From the NCBI GenBank assembly GCA_001548435.1, contig AP017308.1, positions 877,030 to 941,029 on the forward strand: a stretch of 64,000 nucleotides of DNA, written 5' to 3'. Below are positions 48,870-58,722 of the stretch, piece by piece. How positions within the stretch are numbered: the stretch's first letter is position 1; each line of letters starts with the position of its first letter. Position numbers and translations under genes: made by a program. Source of the stretch: Leptolyngbya sp. NIES-3755 (GTDB lineage Bacteria > Cyanobacteriota > Cyanobacteriia > Leptolyngbyales > Leptolyngbyaceae). Under the pieces are notes generated by a model, which saw nothing but the letters and a program-made list of their open reading frames with translations, was not told the DNA's origin and did no database searches.

Positions 48870-50555
48870 TCAGGCATTGAATCGGTTAGGCGATTTCGGG
48901 ATCAGTCTTGCGACAGTGGTAGCAGTATGGAGATCTGAAGCATTTGCTTGTGCAACAGATAAGAGTTCTGGAAAATTAAGCGCGATCGCTTCAATCGTCG
49001 AGAAATGCTCAGTGTCCGTAATCTGAAGTTCTTGGCGCAGTTGACGGCAAAATTCAAAGCTCCCAGAAGCACTCACCGCTTGTTGTCGAAGAAGATCCAG
49101 CACGACATCACTGTAGGTTTGTAGTCGAACTTGTTGAGAAACGCCTTGTAGAACTTTGACCAGCATGTAGATTTCGTCTGGCGTTAAATCGTCGATCGAG
49201 CGTCCTTCGAGTAACTTCTGATCGATCGGTAATTTCTGAAGCTGTTTTCGCAAACTCATTGCCATGTTTTCACGCTCATATTGCGATCGAGTCCGGCGCA
49301 AGGTGCGATAGAGCCAAAGTGAACCGACGAGAACAATCAACGCATTGAACGCTAACAATGGATAAGTCGGTAAGCGATTGAGCGAAGGACGTGCACCATA
49401 GGAAAAGAATGTCCAAAATGATGCGATCGTAAAGATAGTAAATGCGAAATGTTGCGCCTGCTCTTTAGAAACTCTAGCTCCAGGAAGTCTACGGCAAAGT
49501 CTTTCCAGAATTACGCCTAGAGTGAACGTCATTCCAATTAAAACAACGAAGGTCATGAAGACGGCAACTGCTTTCGGAATTGGGATTGCATGATGATAGA
49601 GATAGAAGCCTGTGTCTAGTACTTTTGCAACTTGATCTGCTTCGTGTGTCCATGCACCTGTGAAGTAATAATCCCAGTTACCCGCATACAAAAAATAATA
49701 TAAGTAGAAGGCAATCACCATTCCCAAGTAGCCGTACTGTACAAGTCTTCGACCCGGTTTCGCTAACTCTGTCCAATAGCTCTTTTCAGCATCAATATCA
49801 ATGCAAGCTGCTTTACAACCGACACAAGCACTTTGCTCTTGATGCGTTTCTGAATTGATTGTGCGGCACATCGATTGAGTTGCGGTTGCAGTGGGTCTGA
49901 GATAGTTCTGGCTCCCAAACAGCGATCGAGGTCCGGTGTAAACCATCTGTACTGGAGCCATCGGACAGAAATATTGACACCAGCTTTTACCTGCATAGAG
50001 ATAACCGACCAAGATGGCACAGGCGATCGTCAGTAAAAGAAAGCTACCAAGAGCAGTGCGATCAGAGTTTACATATAGAATTCGTAGCCACAGCCCAAAC
50101 ACAAATAAACTGAATTGAACATAGAGATGATTGCGACCGAGCCAAGATTGTTCGCTGATTGTGACCACTTCGCGACGGACTTCTCCAGTTGTTCGATCGA
50201 CAATTTTGCGTCGTCGCTGAATCCCAAGAGCGCGGGGAATCTGTGATAGAAACGATAATGGACAAATTCTTCGCCAAAATTCATGACCCAACACTAGCAA
50301 AATAAAGATGCCACAAGGAACAATCATTGCCCACCAAATCAAAGCACTCATCGAGAACGAAGCTTGGGGTAAGCAAGTTTCTCGTAGCTTGATGCACTGA
50401 TGCAAATTCACATGGAAGGGACTCGTTAAGTTACTTGGATCAGTAAATGCAGGAGTCATCGGATCATAAAAGAGCGATGCAATCAACAAAAGCCAGCCGA
50501 GCGTTAATAGCAATCGAACTCGGTGCATCATTTTTTCAGGGACTTTGTGCAGCAT
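48870..50555 (-). CDS. Membrane 4Fe-4S polyferredoxin (NosR/CcoG-like)
   Basis: 561 residues from the ATG at 50555 (AAGGA upstream). Five to seven membrane helices are seen, with cluster-binding motifs CPLSFLSQIP, SWCQYFCPMAP and ACVGCKAACIDID between helices, as in NosR/RdxA/CcoG-type electron-transfer proteins. A soluble helical tail of about 140 residues is added at the C-terminus. It probably moves electrons across or along the membrane. Spacing of 32 bases to the kinase gene and 25 bases to the FHA-reductase gene indicates one operon. Confidence 0.88.
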   Translation of the reverse strand: MLHKVPEKMMHRVRLLLTLGWLLLIASLFYDPMTPAFTDPSNLTSPFHVNLHQCIKLRETCLPQASFSMSALIWWAMIVPCGIFILLVLGHEFWRRICPLSFLSQIPRALGIQRRRKIVDRTTGEVRREVVTISEQSWLGRNHLYVQFSLFVFGLWLRILYVNSDRTALGSFLLLTIACAILVGYLYAGKSWCQYFCPMAPVQMVYTGPRSLFGSQNYLRPTATATQSMCRTINSETHQEQSACVGCKAACIDIDAEKSYWTELAKPGRRLVQYGYLGMVIAFYLYYFLYAGNWDYYFTGAWTHEADQVAKVLDTGFYLYHHAIPIPKAVAVFMTFVVLIGMTFTLGVILERLCRRLPGARVSKEQAQHFAFTIFTIASFWTFFSYGARPSLNRLPTYPLLAFNALIVLVGSLWLYRTLRRTRSQYERENMAMSLRKQLQKLPIDQKLLEGRSIDDLTPDEIYMLVKVLQGVSQQVRLQTYSDVVLDLLRQQAVSASGSFEFCRQLRQELQITDTEHFSTIEAIALNFPELLSVAQANASDLHTATTVARLIPKSPNRFNA

Positions 50556-50587
50556 AAATTCTTCCTTTTGTGCGGAGCGATGTGGAA

Positions 50588-52468
50588 TTAATGAATTTCG
50601 CGATCGTGAATTTGCCAAAAGCGTAAGGGTTGATTCACGTTCCAACTGATCAGATAGTCATGATTGGGGCTGAACGCAATATTTTTGGGATTGTCTAGCT
50701 TGCCTGTTTCTTGCATCACAAGCTTGCCCTCTTTCGGAATCCAAGCTCGAATACTCCCATCACTGTGGACGGTCATAATATTGCGCTTGCATTTCGAGAC
50801 CATGATGGAGTTTGCAGAGGCTTCAGGCAAAACTTGAGCAATGGTTTCTCGTTTGAGATCCCACATCAAACCCCGGTCTTTTCCAAAGCTAACCAACGTA
50901 TGAGCGTTGACAATTTCTAGTCCAACAATGTCGTCGGTATGCCCAGAGAAGGTTCGCTCAATCTGTCCATTGCGGAGATTCCAAACTTGAAGTTGGCGAT
51001 CGCGACTCGCAGTAATCAGTCTCTCAGAGCTGGGTGGATAAGCGATCGCGGTGATATGTGAAGTAGGAGTATTGAGAGTTCTGAGCAATGCACCTGTTTG
51101 TAAATTCCACTGGCGCATGGTGTTGTCTTTACTACTACTGGTCAATATTTTGAGATCCGGACTAATTGCGATCGCAAGTACAGATTTTTGATGTCCTCTA
51201 AATTCTTGAACTAATCGACCTTGATTGATATCCCAAAGCTGAAGTGTACCATCTCCACGACCACTGACTAAAAATTTACTATTTGAACTAACGGCTAGAG
51301 TGGTAATCGGCATTTTGCCACTTGCTAAGGTTGCTAACTGTTTACCCGCTGGCAGCGACCACAATCGAAGTAAATGATCAGTTCCTACACTAACCATGAC
51401 TCGCTTGTTTGGAGTAATCAGTAATCGCTCGATTCTCGGTTTGATTGAAAGTTCTCGCAACATCGTTAAATGATTGTCTGATGCTGGAAAAAACTGTTGC
51501 TCAAGTTGCTCGATCGTCGGTTTGAACGCTTGATCGTAGCTCTGCTGTAATTTAGGAAATTGTGAAACCAAGGTTCCAGCAAACAGCATCGTACTGATGG
51601 GGAAAAGCGTTCGTTGCAAGCGTGACCAATTCGGGGAATGCGATCGATCTGATGTTTGCCATTGTTCAAGATCAGCGAGAACTTCAGATGCTTGCTGATA
51701 GCGATCGCTGGCTCGACTTCGCACCATTCGATCGAGAATTTGCACTAAATTTGGTGGAATTGACACAGACTTTAGATATTGCTTCCAGTCTAGTTCTCCA
51801 GTAATCAAGTCCTGTTTGAACTGGCGGGGATCAGTGCGGGTGAGCAGATGAATCACTAAGATCCCGAAAGCATACAGATCACTATTAATCTGTGGCATTC
51901 CTAAACATTGTTCATCTGGAATATAGCCTGGAGTTCCAATCAGCAAGGGAGGATTCGCAGACGGATTTTTCTGAATTTCAGAACAGGCTGCACCAAAATC
52001 AATCAATACAATCTTGTTATCCTGCCGCCGACAGATCAGATTGCTGGGTGTGACATCACAGTGAATGATGCCATGCGAATGAACATAGTCCAACACGGGC
52101 AGCACATTTGACAGAAGCTCGATCGCTTTCTTGGCAGTCATCGATTGATTCAACCAAGTACACAACGTTTCGCCCTCAATATATTCTTGCACTAGATAAG
52201 TCGAATCTTGCTCCTGAGCATACGCGAACAGCATCGGAATCTGAGCATAATTTTGCCCAAGCTGTCCGAGTAGCTGTGCTTCTGTTTCAAACAAGTGACG
52301 GGCAGTTTCTAGCGAGATCTTGCTGTGTGGGGGTAGCCTCAGCCGTTTCACCACACATAAAGGATGTTGTGGAAGATATTTGTCACGAGCTAAATAAGTC
52401 TCGCTGAATCCACCCGCACCTAGTTTCTCTAGAATGAGGTAGCGCCCGGTTAGGAGTTGCCCAATCAT
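50588..52468 (-). CDS. Serine/threonine kinase with WD40 repeats
   Basis: 626 residues from the ATG at 52468. The N-terminal kinase has glycine loop LGAGGFSETYLA, Lys in CVVKRL, IIHCDVTPSN (HCD in place of HRD, so a non-RD kinase) and LIDFGAAC. A membrane-like helix (FPISTMLFAGTLVSQF, about 290) follows, then at least five WD40 repeats (for example GDGTLQLWDI; SKDNTMRQWNL; SRDRQLQVWNL). Hanks kinases with WD40 tails are common in cyanobacteria, but not beside redox proteins. It is the first gene of the operon. Confidence 0.93.
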   Translation of the reverse strand: MIGQLLTGRYLILEKLGAGGFSETYLARDKYLPQHPLCVVKRLRLPPHSKISLETARHLFETEAQLLGQLGQNYAQIPMLFAYAQEQDSTYLVQEYIEGETLCTWLNQSMTAKKAIELLSNVLPVLDYVHSHGIIHCDVTPSNLICRRQDNKIVLIDFGAACSEIQKNPSANPPLLIGTPGYIPDEQCLGMPQINSDLYAFGILVIHLLTRTDPRQFKQDLITGELDWKQYLKSVSIPPNLVQILDRMVRSRASDRYQQASEVLADLEQWQTSDRSHSPNWSRLQRTLFPISTMLFAGTLVSQFPKLQQSYDQAFKPTIEQLEQQFFPASDNHLTMLRELSIKPRIERLLITPNKRVMVSVGTDHLLRLWSLPAGKQLATLASGKMPITTLAVSSNSKFLVSGRGDGTLQLWDINQGRLVQEFRGHQKSVLAIAISPDLKILTSSSKDNTMRQWNLQTGALLRTLNTPTSHITAIAYPPSSERLITASRDRQLQVWNLRNGQIERTFSGHTDDIVGLEIVNAHTLVSFGKDRGLMWDLKRETIAQVLPEASANSIMVSKCKRNIMTVHSDGSIRAWIPKEGKLVMQETGKLDNPKNIAFSPNHDYLISWNVNQPLRFWQIHDREIH

Positions 52469-53181
52469 AGTCGTAAGCCTCAATGCACAATGCTGAGCAG
52501 CGCAATCTGTGAAGTAAAAATTTATTGAAATAATCTTTTCGCCCGAACGAATTCAATTCGCTGGACATTCAGGTTAGGGTGCTGTATTCAAGCAGCAATA
52601 CTTTCAACTCGATTCCGTTAGTACGATCGACACTTCGGTAGAAGCAGTCCGTGGAATGATGCTCTGCGATGGTGAATGAAGGTGAATTTCACAAGGATGG
52701 GTCAGATGCTTGGCAAGAATTATAGCAACTCGCGCTGTTTTTAACTACCCACTTTGCAGAGAACGGCTTGAAAAAAAGATTAAGTTAATTGGAACCAGAA
52801 TATCAGAAAAAAGGTTCTAATTGATATTTAAGGTAAAAAAACAAGTGGAACAAGTCGTTTTGTAGCTGTGACAATTCTCAAAGTGGTACAAGGCTAGTCT
52901 ACGAATGTGCCATAATCCCTGAGTCTAAACTCAGAAATCAGGGCGATCGTACAAGCACCGCGTATCATAAAGACATCAGTAGCACGAATATCATCAGGTT
53001 AATGTACTAAAAAATCAAGCCATTTGCATGAAAGTGGGTGTAGCTGCCAGAAAGTTCAACAATCAAGGCGAACGAACGACTTTGAGTGACTGCAAATTTA
53101 TCGAGTTAACCACAAAATAAGCTTTACTCCGAAGCTTACGGAAAACTCACAGCACTGCAAAACCGTAATCCTGGCATAACA
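52469..53181. other. 713-base intergenic region between the kinase-WD40 operon and the PAS gene
   Basis: Divergent promoter region, no gene seen. It contains the AATTGGAAC-N18-GTTCTAATT inverted repeat (52787-52822) and a hairpin CTGAGT/ACTCAG (52919-52934) nested in CCCTGA/TCAGGG. Confidence 0.55.
52787..52822. promoter_or_regulatory. Inverted repeat AATTGGAAC/GTTCTAATT, candidate operator
   Basis: Two 9-base half-sites with an 18-base spacer. Closely related to copies at 58594-58628 and 58723-58753. One base of the left half-site differs from a perfect repeat. Confidence 0.6.
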
Positions 53182-54690
53182 ATGATTTCACCATTCTGGA
53201 AAACTCCCGAACTTCAGTCTTATAAACTGACAGAGTTCTTAGAACGATCGCTAAAGCCAATCTGTGTGTACAACGATCGAGGACATCGAATCTACACCAG
53301 TCGCAGTTTTTTGGCACTGTTAAAAACACATGCGAAACAAGTCAATTTCTTTGATTGTTTTCCGTCCGCTATGCGATCGAAGTTGGCGAATCTTTGGCAA
53401 CGAGCTTCGCAAGGAGAAATCGTCCAATTTACCTCACAGATTAAAGACGTAGATGAGGCAGTAGAATGTTCCCTAGAATTTGATGAGAATTCTAAATTGA
53501 TGTTTTTTACGGTTGTGAAAACAGATGCTCGTAATCTTACTGAGGCTTACGAGAAAGCAATTTTACAATCGGCTCACGCGAATTTGGCAACGGCTCTCAT
53601 TCAAGCAAACGGAAATGTGATTCAGTGTAATGAGAATTTACACGCTTGGTTAGGGACAAATGATCAGGAAACGATTAATCTTGATCAATTTGTACATCCT
53701 GAAGATTCTTTTCTCGATCAGCAACTCAAACAGAATTTACTCGATCGGGTCATTAGTTCTTATACGATCGAGAAGAGATTCATCACGAAAAATAGCGGGA
53801 TCGTTTGGCTGAATTTGAACATTTCAGTGATCGAATTGCCGACCGATGAACACCCGTATTTTGCTGTAATTCTTGAAGATATTACTGAGAATAAAAAAAT
53901 TTACAGCACTCTTGTAAGAACCGAAGAAAAGTGGAAAACGCTTTTCCTAAACAGTCCCTACTTATTCATCCAAGCCAGCAATAGTGGACAAATTATCTAT
54001 ATTAGTCCCGCAGTTGAATCGATTTTGGGATATCAGCCTGAAGAATTACTCGGTCGGCAGATTAGAGAATTGATTCATCCGAGTAATTTGAACGAAATTG
54101 ATCTCGTATTGCAATTGTGGAGCCAAAATGTTCCAACCAGTCCGACCGGGATTGAATGGTGGTGGAGATCAAAAGCAAATCGATGGGTTGCTCTAGCGAT
54201 TCAAGGTCAGAGATTTCCCTCATCTTTAGCGATCGATGGAGTCATGCTAAGCGGACACAATATCACTGATCGTAAAGCATTAGAGATTGAATTAAGAGAT
54301 CACGAAGAGAAGTTTCGATCGCTAATTGTTAACAGTATGGGCGCGGTATTTCGATGCGATGCTAGTTATATGATGCAATTTATTAGCGATCGGATTCAGT
54401 TGATTACGGGTTATCCGCCTTCAGTTTTTATTCATAATCAAATTCGTTCCTATCTCAGCATCGTTCACCCAGACGATATTCCCATTCTTAAGAACTCATT
54501 GATGCAGGTCATCTTTGATCGACATCCTCATTCGATCGAGTACCGAATTATTGATGCGAATGGCGAAATTCGTTGGGTGACTGAACGGAAGCAGGGAATT
54601 TTTAATCAAAATGGGAATCTTCTCTGTTTGGATGGACTGCTGTTAGAAATGAGCGATCGCGAACCGATTAGAGCAGAACTAACCAATTGA
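53182..54690 (+). CDS. Multi-PAS protein without output domain
   Basis: 502 residues with three clear PAS domains (about 130-240, 255-365, 380-490; e.g. FQASNSGQIIYISPAVESILGYQPEELLG) and one weak PAS-like start (about 20-110). No kinase, GGDEF, EAL or HTH domain follows; the protein stops shortly after the last PAS. It may act as a sensor adaptor or be a remnant of a larger kinase. A good terminator follows. Confidence 0.8.
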   Translation: MISPFWKTPELQSYKLTEFLERSLKPICVYNDRGHRIYTSRSFLALLKTHAKQVNFFDCFPSAMRSKLANLWQRASQGEIVQFTSQIKDVDEAVECSLEFDENSKLMFFTVVKTDARNLTEAYEKAILQSAHANLATALIQANGNVIQCNENLHAWLGTNDQETINLDQFVHPEDSFLDQQLKQNLLDRVISSYTIEKRFITKNSGIVWLNLNISVIELPTDEHPYFAVILEDITENKKIYSTLVRTEEKWKTLFLNSPYLFIQASNSGQIIYISPAVESILGYQPEELLGRQIRELIHPSNLNEIDLVLQLWSQNVPTSPTGIEWWWRSKANRWVALAIQGQRFPSSLAIDGVMLSGHNITDRKALEIELRDHEEKFRSLIVNSMGAVFRCDASYMMQFISDRIQLITGYPPSVFIHNQIRSYLSIVHPDDIPILKNSLMQVIFDRHPHSIEYRIIDANGEIRWVTERKQGIFNQNGNLLCLDGLLLEMSDREPIRAELTN

Positions 54691-54715
54691 CATTCATTGG
54701 TACTTTAAAACTCCG

Positions 54716-54745
54716 ATCAGGGACAATTAGCACCCTGATTTTTTT
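54716..54745 (+). terminator. Rho-independent terminator of the PAS gene
   Basis: ATCAGGG/CCCTGAT stem with a 10-base loop and seven T residues, about 25 bases after the stop. Confidence 0.88.
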
Positions 54746-54960
54746 GTGTGTGAATTGAGACTGTAGATGTTTCGAATTCTCATCACCTCTTCATAAATCA
54801 TGCCCCTTCTTTTTCCAATCTTTTATCGAATACCGTCTTGACTTAGAAAGCTTTAGGATAAAATAAGCCTATTGCAAACACAGTCGTTTGTGATGTAAGC
54901 AATCCACTGCTTACCGTTTGAAAGTTCCCTGATGTTTTGCCCCAACTATTTGCCATAACT

Positions 54961-56292
54961 ATGAGTCGTGAAGTTCCCGAAGCGGACATTGAAGAGCGGC
55001 TGATGAAAGCAACAATGAATTCAGAAGTTGATGCGGCGATCGAGGAACTTCTTCAGCCTGACCCAGGAGATTCGACCTCTGAAAGCGACAATCAAACGGT
55101 TCTACTCAATCGTGCAGCGCAACTCTCTTCTAAAGCAAAAGTCGCTCTCATTCGCAAACTGATTACCCAGCTTGAACCGGATAACATTCAATCGATCGTT
55201 GAGTTTGGACTAAAAGAAATTGGCAGTCGGCATCGATCAGGAAATACCGCGATCGAACATAATACTCGCCTCCTCCTCAAGAAAGATTATAGTTACCAAT
55301 CGCGTGGATTAAGCGAGCCGACTCAGTATTTTGTTTATCTGAGACGACGCAAACCAAAGCTCGATCGATACATTGGCGCATTGTTCCACGTGCCTCAAGG
55401 TTGTACCCTGTCTTACTTTCTTGATACAGAAGAGCGTCTGATTTTCAATCCGCCACACAATGTTTTTGAACTGCGAGACAGTAAGAATTCCGACTTGTTG
55501 CGAATCGTGCGCTTGATTTGTCTAGAGCCACCTCCGCCAGACTATACCTTCGATAAGCAGCAGAATGATACTCCAAACATTCAACTGCATCTGGAATATC
55601 TCAATCCCCAAACGTATCAACCGATTTCTAAACAGAGCTATCCGTTTCCGAAGTGCATGTATGAAGGCGGGGAGCTAGACCGATATCGCTGGGAAGTCAG
55701 CACGATCGAGCTTGCTCCAGAACAGTCTATTTCGCCTCGCAGCACGTTGCCCACTTCGGTGGCTGAACCTTTACCGACGGTAGAAACTTCAACCAAATTC
55801 GATCTGCAATCCGTGTCTTTGCCGGATGAGGCAATTCCATCGGAACCGCAACGTCGCGTTTTAGAAGTGCAACCGAAGCTCATTACCTTTCATCTGACTA
55901 AATCGAGCGATGCAGATGGAATTCTCAAACGAATGCGACTGTGGGTTGCTTGGAGTGAAAAAGCGATGCCACAGTCGCGATGGGAACTCATTCAAGATGC
56001 GGATAGTTTTACGTTGATGAATGCTCGATTTAAGCGACAGATTTTGCGATTTTCGCCCGAATCAGGCTCGATCGTGCTTGAAAACTCACTGCCTGTCTTG
56101 ATGAAATGGTTCCATGATTTGAGTTTGGCAGTGTCTCAGTCGCAAAATCGAAGACAATACAGTGCAACACAATTGAAATTAGCGCATACATTGTTTATTG
56201 AAATGAGTTTGCCTCAGAGCGATCCAGCGATCGTACTTAAGAAACTATTCGGGGTTGACTTTGCGAAACCTGCACCTGATCAAAGTAAATAA
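54961..56292 (+). CDS. Hypothetical protein (443 residues)
   Basis: Start at the ATG at 54961. An acidic helical start is followed by a beta-rich middle and C-terminal parts with Arg/Lys-rich segments (FVYLRRRKPKLDRYIGALFHVPQGCTL). No named family recognised. The codon use is like that of its neighbours. No clear operon: terminators or gaps on both sides. Confidence 0.6.
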   Translation: MSREVPEADIEERLMKATMNSEVDAAIEELLQPDPGDSTSESDNQTVLLNRAAQLSSKAKVALIRKLITQLEPDNIQSIVEFGLKEIGSRHRSGNTAIEHNTRLLLKKDYSYQSRGLSEPTQYFVYLRRRKPKLDRYIGALFHVPQGCTLSYFLDTEERLIFNPPHNVFELRDSKNSDLLRIVRLICLEPPPPDYTFDKQQNDTPNIQLHLEYLNPQTYQPISKQSYPFPKCMYEGGELDRYRWEVSTIELAPEQSISPRSTLPTSVAEPLPTVETSTKFDLQSVSLPDEAIPSEPQRRVLEVQPKLITFHLTKSSDADGILKRMRLWVAWSEKAMPQSRWELIQDADSFTLMNARFKRQILRFSPESGSIVLENSLPVLMKWFHDLSLAVSQSQNRRQYSATQLKLAHTLFIEMSLPQSDPAIVLKKLFGVDFAKPAPDQSK

Positions 56293-56340
56293 AGAAATGG
56301 AGCGCACCCTGATTTTTAACGCAGCAAAACGCTCGGTTCT

Positions 56341-57219
56341 CTAGGGAGTACGAGCCACAACGGTCTCACTAGAGTCAGATTGAGGCATCATCGGAGCATC
56401 TTCGACAGCAATTTGTAGCAAAGCTGGATCAGGTTCATAGCGATTGATCATGGCTTGCTGCAACAATTCCTGAACAGGCAAACTGTGATAGAGCGGTGTG
56501 CCTTCCATTGCTTTGATTGCATTGATCGTTCCTTGCCAATCCTCAGTTGATTTTGCGGATTTGGCTTGTTTCAGTAAGTCGGCTTGTTTCTTCCACTGTT
56601 GTTTCAGTTCAATTCCTCGATCGTGCCATTCGCTAGATTCTGGAATCTTGTCGATTAGCGCGATCGAAGTTGTGACTTCTGCTTGTTGAAAGTGATTCGT
56701 GGCTTGCCGAACTAACTCTTTTGACCAATCTTCCTCTAGTTGTTGAGCCATCTCAAAGTATTGGCTGTTCTTAGGAATTCCAGAAACAGTTTCAACCGCT
56801 GTCGTTAGTTGATCACGACTGGCAGCAGCTTGAGCGCGATTTAATAGCTCAGAGTAGGTTGTCTCTACTTCTTGAGGTAATTTTTCGGCTGGCTGGCTGG
56901 CTTTGAGTTGATCGACAAAGCGATCGCTCCATTGAGGCTTAGAACTTGCTTCTGGAGCGACATCAATCCGCTGCTCTGTTGCCGTTTGACACTGATTTTC
57001 TTTAGTCGTAGTAGCATCACAGGGCGGTGCGGGCGTTTCTGAACGGGCTGCTTCTAATCCAAAATTGATCAGCATTGTAGAACAGAGAATCATGCTGCTA
57101 CTGGCAACAATTTTGACGTTCGTTGCTTTTGGATTGAAGGTCGATCGACGTTTTTTTGGCAGCAATGTTTTCGCAGAACTGCGCTTTGCACAAACCGGGT
57201 TGTTCGTGGATAGTGTCAA
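56341..57219 (-). CDS. Hypothetical protein with an N-terminal membrane/signal helix
   Basis: 292 residues if TTG at 57219 is used (GAGGAG 10 bases before it); the frame is open to 57300 but that would overlap the RTX gene. A basic N-terminus precedes a hydrophobic helix (IVASSSMILCSTMLINFGLE) and then a long, charged, helical and repeat-like region (Gln/Glu/Ala rich). Likely membrane-anchored and extracytoplasmic. It follows the RTX gene by 46 bases, so the two may be co-expressed. Confidence 0.6.
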   Translation of the reverse strand: MTLSTNNPVCAKRSSAKTLLPKKRRSTFNPKATNVKIVASSSMILCSTMLINFGLEAARSETPAPPCDATTTKENQCQTATEQRIDVAPEASSKPQWSDRFVDQLKASQPAEKLPQEVETTYSELLNRAQAAASRDQLTTAVETVSGIPKNSQYFEMAQQLEEDWSKELVRQATNHFQQAEVTTSIALIDKIPESSEWHDRGIELKQQWKKQADLLKQAKSAKSTEDWQGTINAIKAMEGTPLYHSLPVQELLQQAMINRYEPDPALLQIAVEDAPMMPQSDSSETVVARTP

Positions 57220-57265
57220 AACTAGATATCTCCTCGTTGAGAAATTTACAAAATGCTCGATCGAA

Positions 57266-58153
57266 CTAAACCAAGGTGAAATCGTTCGCTGAGAAAGCAT
57301 TCAGATTCGCCAAGCCAACATCACCTCGCTGATTATTCAGGTTTGCCAGCACACTAATATCGCCACCGTCACTGAGATCTTGGGAGTATACGAACCGAGT
57401 TAAGCCGAGAGTCGAATTGAAGTACACAAAAGCGCCCTCATCGGCTGTGATTTTGTCGTTGTTTGCGATCGCACGAGCCGCCGCGCCCGCTGCCGGGAAC
57501 GGATCAGTTAGCACAATCAGATTGCTGTCGCCTGAAATTTCAGAAGTTTTACCTTTTTGAAACTTCAAGTCATCGAGATTGAGATCGAACTTGCCGAGCG
57601 CGAATTGATCTTCACCGATCGTAAAGTCACCAATAATATCGGGTTTGTTCAACACTTTGATGCCTGTTTGTCCAGCGAGTGCAGGAGTTCCATTCGCAAA
57701 CGCATCTCCGACATAAGCAAATTGATCGCGTCCTGCTCCTCCGGTAAGCGCATCAGTGCCATCATCACCAACCAAGGTATCGTTGCCGTTTTCGCCCAAT
57801 AGCTGATCGTTGCCAGTCCCACCAATCAGCGTATCATCCCCATTAGAGCCAAAGAGTTGATCATCGCCAGCACTGGCAAAAATGCGATCGTTGCCGTCTC
57901 CTCCAAAAATGGCATCATTGCCCTCGGTTCCTCTCAATCGATCGTCTGCCGCAGTGCCACCCATCACATTGAGTACGGGAGCTACGGGTGCAGGGGGCGG
58001 TGAAACGGGAATGGGAGCGGCAACGGGAGCGGGCTGGAGTGGCTCAGCAGCGACGATTGGCTGAGGAGGTGTGATTGGATTGCCTGAGCGATCGTGAAGT
58101 GGAGCACTGAGAGACGCGAGAACGGTTTGCAGACCCGCTTGAGAATTATCCAT
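57266..58153 (-). CDS. RTX-type calcium-binding secreted protein
   Basis: 295 residues. A Pro/Ala-rich N-terminal part is followed by a block of about seven GGxGxDxLx-type nonapeptides (about 65-145; GNDAIFGGDGNDRIFAS; GGTGNDQLLG) that bind calcium and form a beta-roll. The C-terminal DFTIGEDQFAL region is the usual end of such proteins. RTX proteins leave the cell by type I secretion, and the divergent operon beginning at 58957 encodes an ABC exporter and adaptor. No N-terminal signal peptide is seen, as expected. Confidence 0.88.
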   Translation of the reverse strand: MDNSQAGLQTVLASLSAPLHDRSGNPITPPQPIVAAEPLQPAPVAAPIPVSPPPAPVAPVLNVMGGTAADDRLRGTEGNDAIFGGDGNDRIFASAGDDQLFGSNGDDTLIGGTGNDQLLGENGNDTLVGDDGTDALTGGAGRDQFAYVGDAFANGTPALAGQTGIKVLNKPDIIGDFTIGEDQFALGKFDLNLDDLKFQKGKTSEISGDSNLIVLTDPFPAAGAAARAIANNDKITADEGAFVYFNSTLGLTRFVYSQDLSDGGDISVLANLNNQRGDVGLANLNAFSANDFTLV

Positions 58154-58309
58154 GATGAAATTTCCTGATCTAAGTGAATTTGAGAATTGCTGGAAAGGCT
58201 TGATTGAGGAAGGTACAGGCGAACGTTCCAGCAGCGATCGAGAATCGGAGACGAAGCTGCGAAGTTAGAGATTTGTATCAGCAAGAGCAATCAGAAGCTT
58301 TGAAAGAAA

Positions 58310-58501
58310 ATGATGACTAGGGCAAAAAGTATTAGTCCTTCAATGCTTTGGAGAGTCTTAGAGGGTCGATGCAACTTAATTTCTGATGTGAATTTGCAGC
58401 CTTACTGTGAAGGATTGCTTCACTTGCTACCTAGCGTAAAGACAAACAGGAGTTTAGCCAACCTGATAATCTCAGAACTTTTACTAAAGCAGTGTGATTA
58501 A
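58310..58501 (+). CDS. Possible small protein (63 residues)
   Basis: ATG at 58310, stop at 58499-58501. A helical C-terminus (NRSLANLIISELLLKQ) looks protein-like, but no start signal or known family supports it. It could equally be chance. Confidence 0.25.
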   Translation: MMTRAKSISPSMLWRVLEGRCNLISDVNLQPYCEGLLHLLPSVKTNRSLANLIISELLLKQCD

Positions 58502-58593
58502 TTACACATTAATTTCGTCGAGATGTCACGGTTTTAGTGCAAACGTTGAAGGATACTTAGAATATTTAGCACATTTAGAGCAGAATTTGAATT

Positions 58594-58628
58594 AATTAGA
58601 ACCCGATATCTTGAAACTTGTTCTAATT
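58594..58628. promoter_or_regulatory. Inverted repeat AATTAGAAC/GTTCTAATT, candidate operator
   Basis: Perfect 9-bp inverted repeat with a 17-base spacer, about 330 bases before the parvulin gene. Related copies: 52787-52822 and 58723-58753. Confidence 0.65.
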
Positions 58629-58722
58629 AACTTGTTAAGACATTGTTTAATCTTGGGTCAGATCGGCTCAGAACTGTATAAATAATGGTCAGGGTAGCAG
58701 TAAAATTATCTTGCCGCTATTT

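Noticed and set aside
52919-52944. Hairpin CTGAGT/ACTCAG as a terminator
   Set aside because: No T tract follows on either strand; left as an unexplained hairpin.
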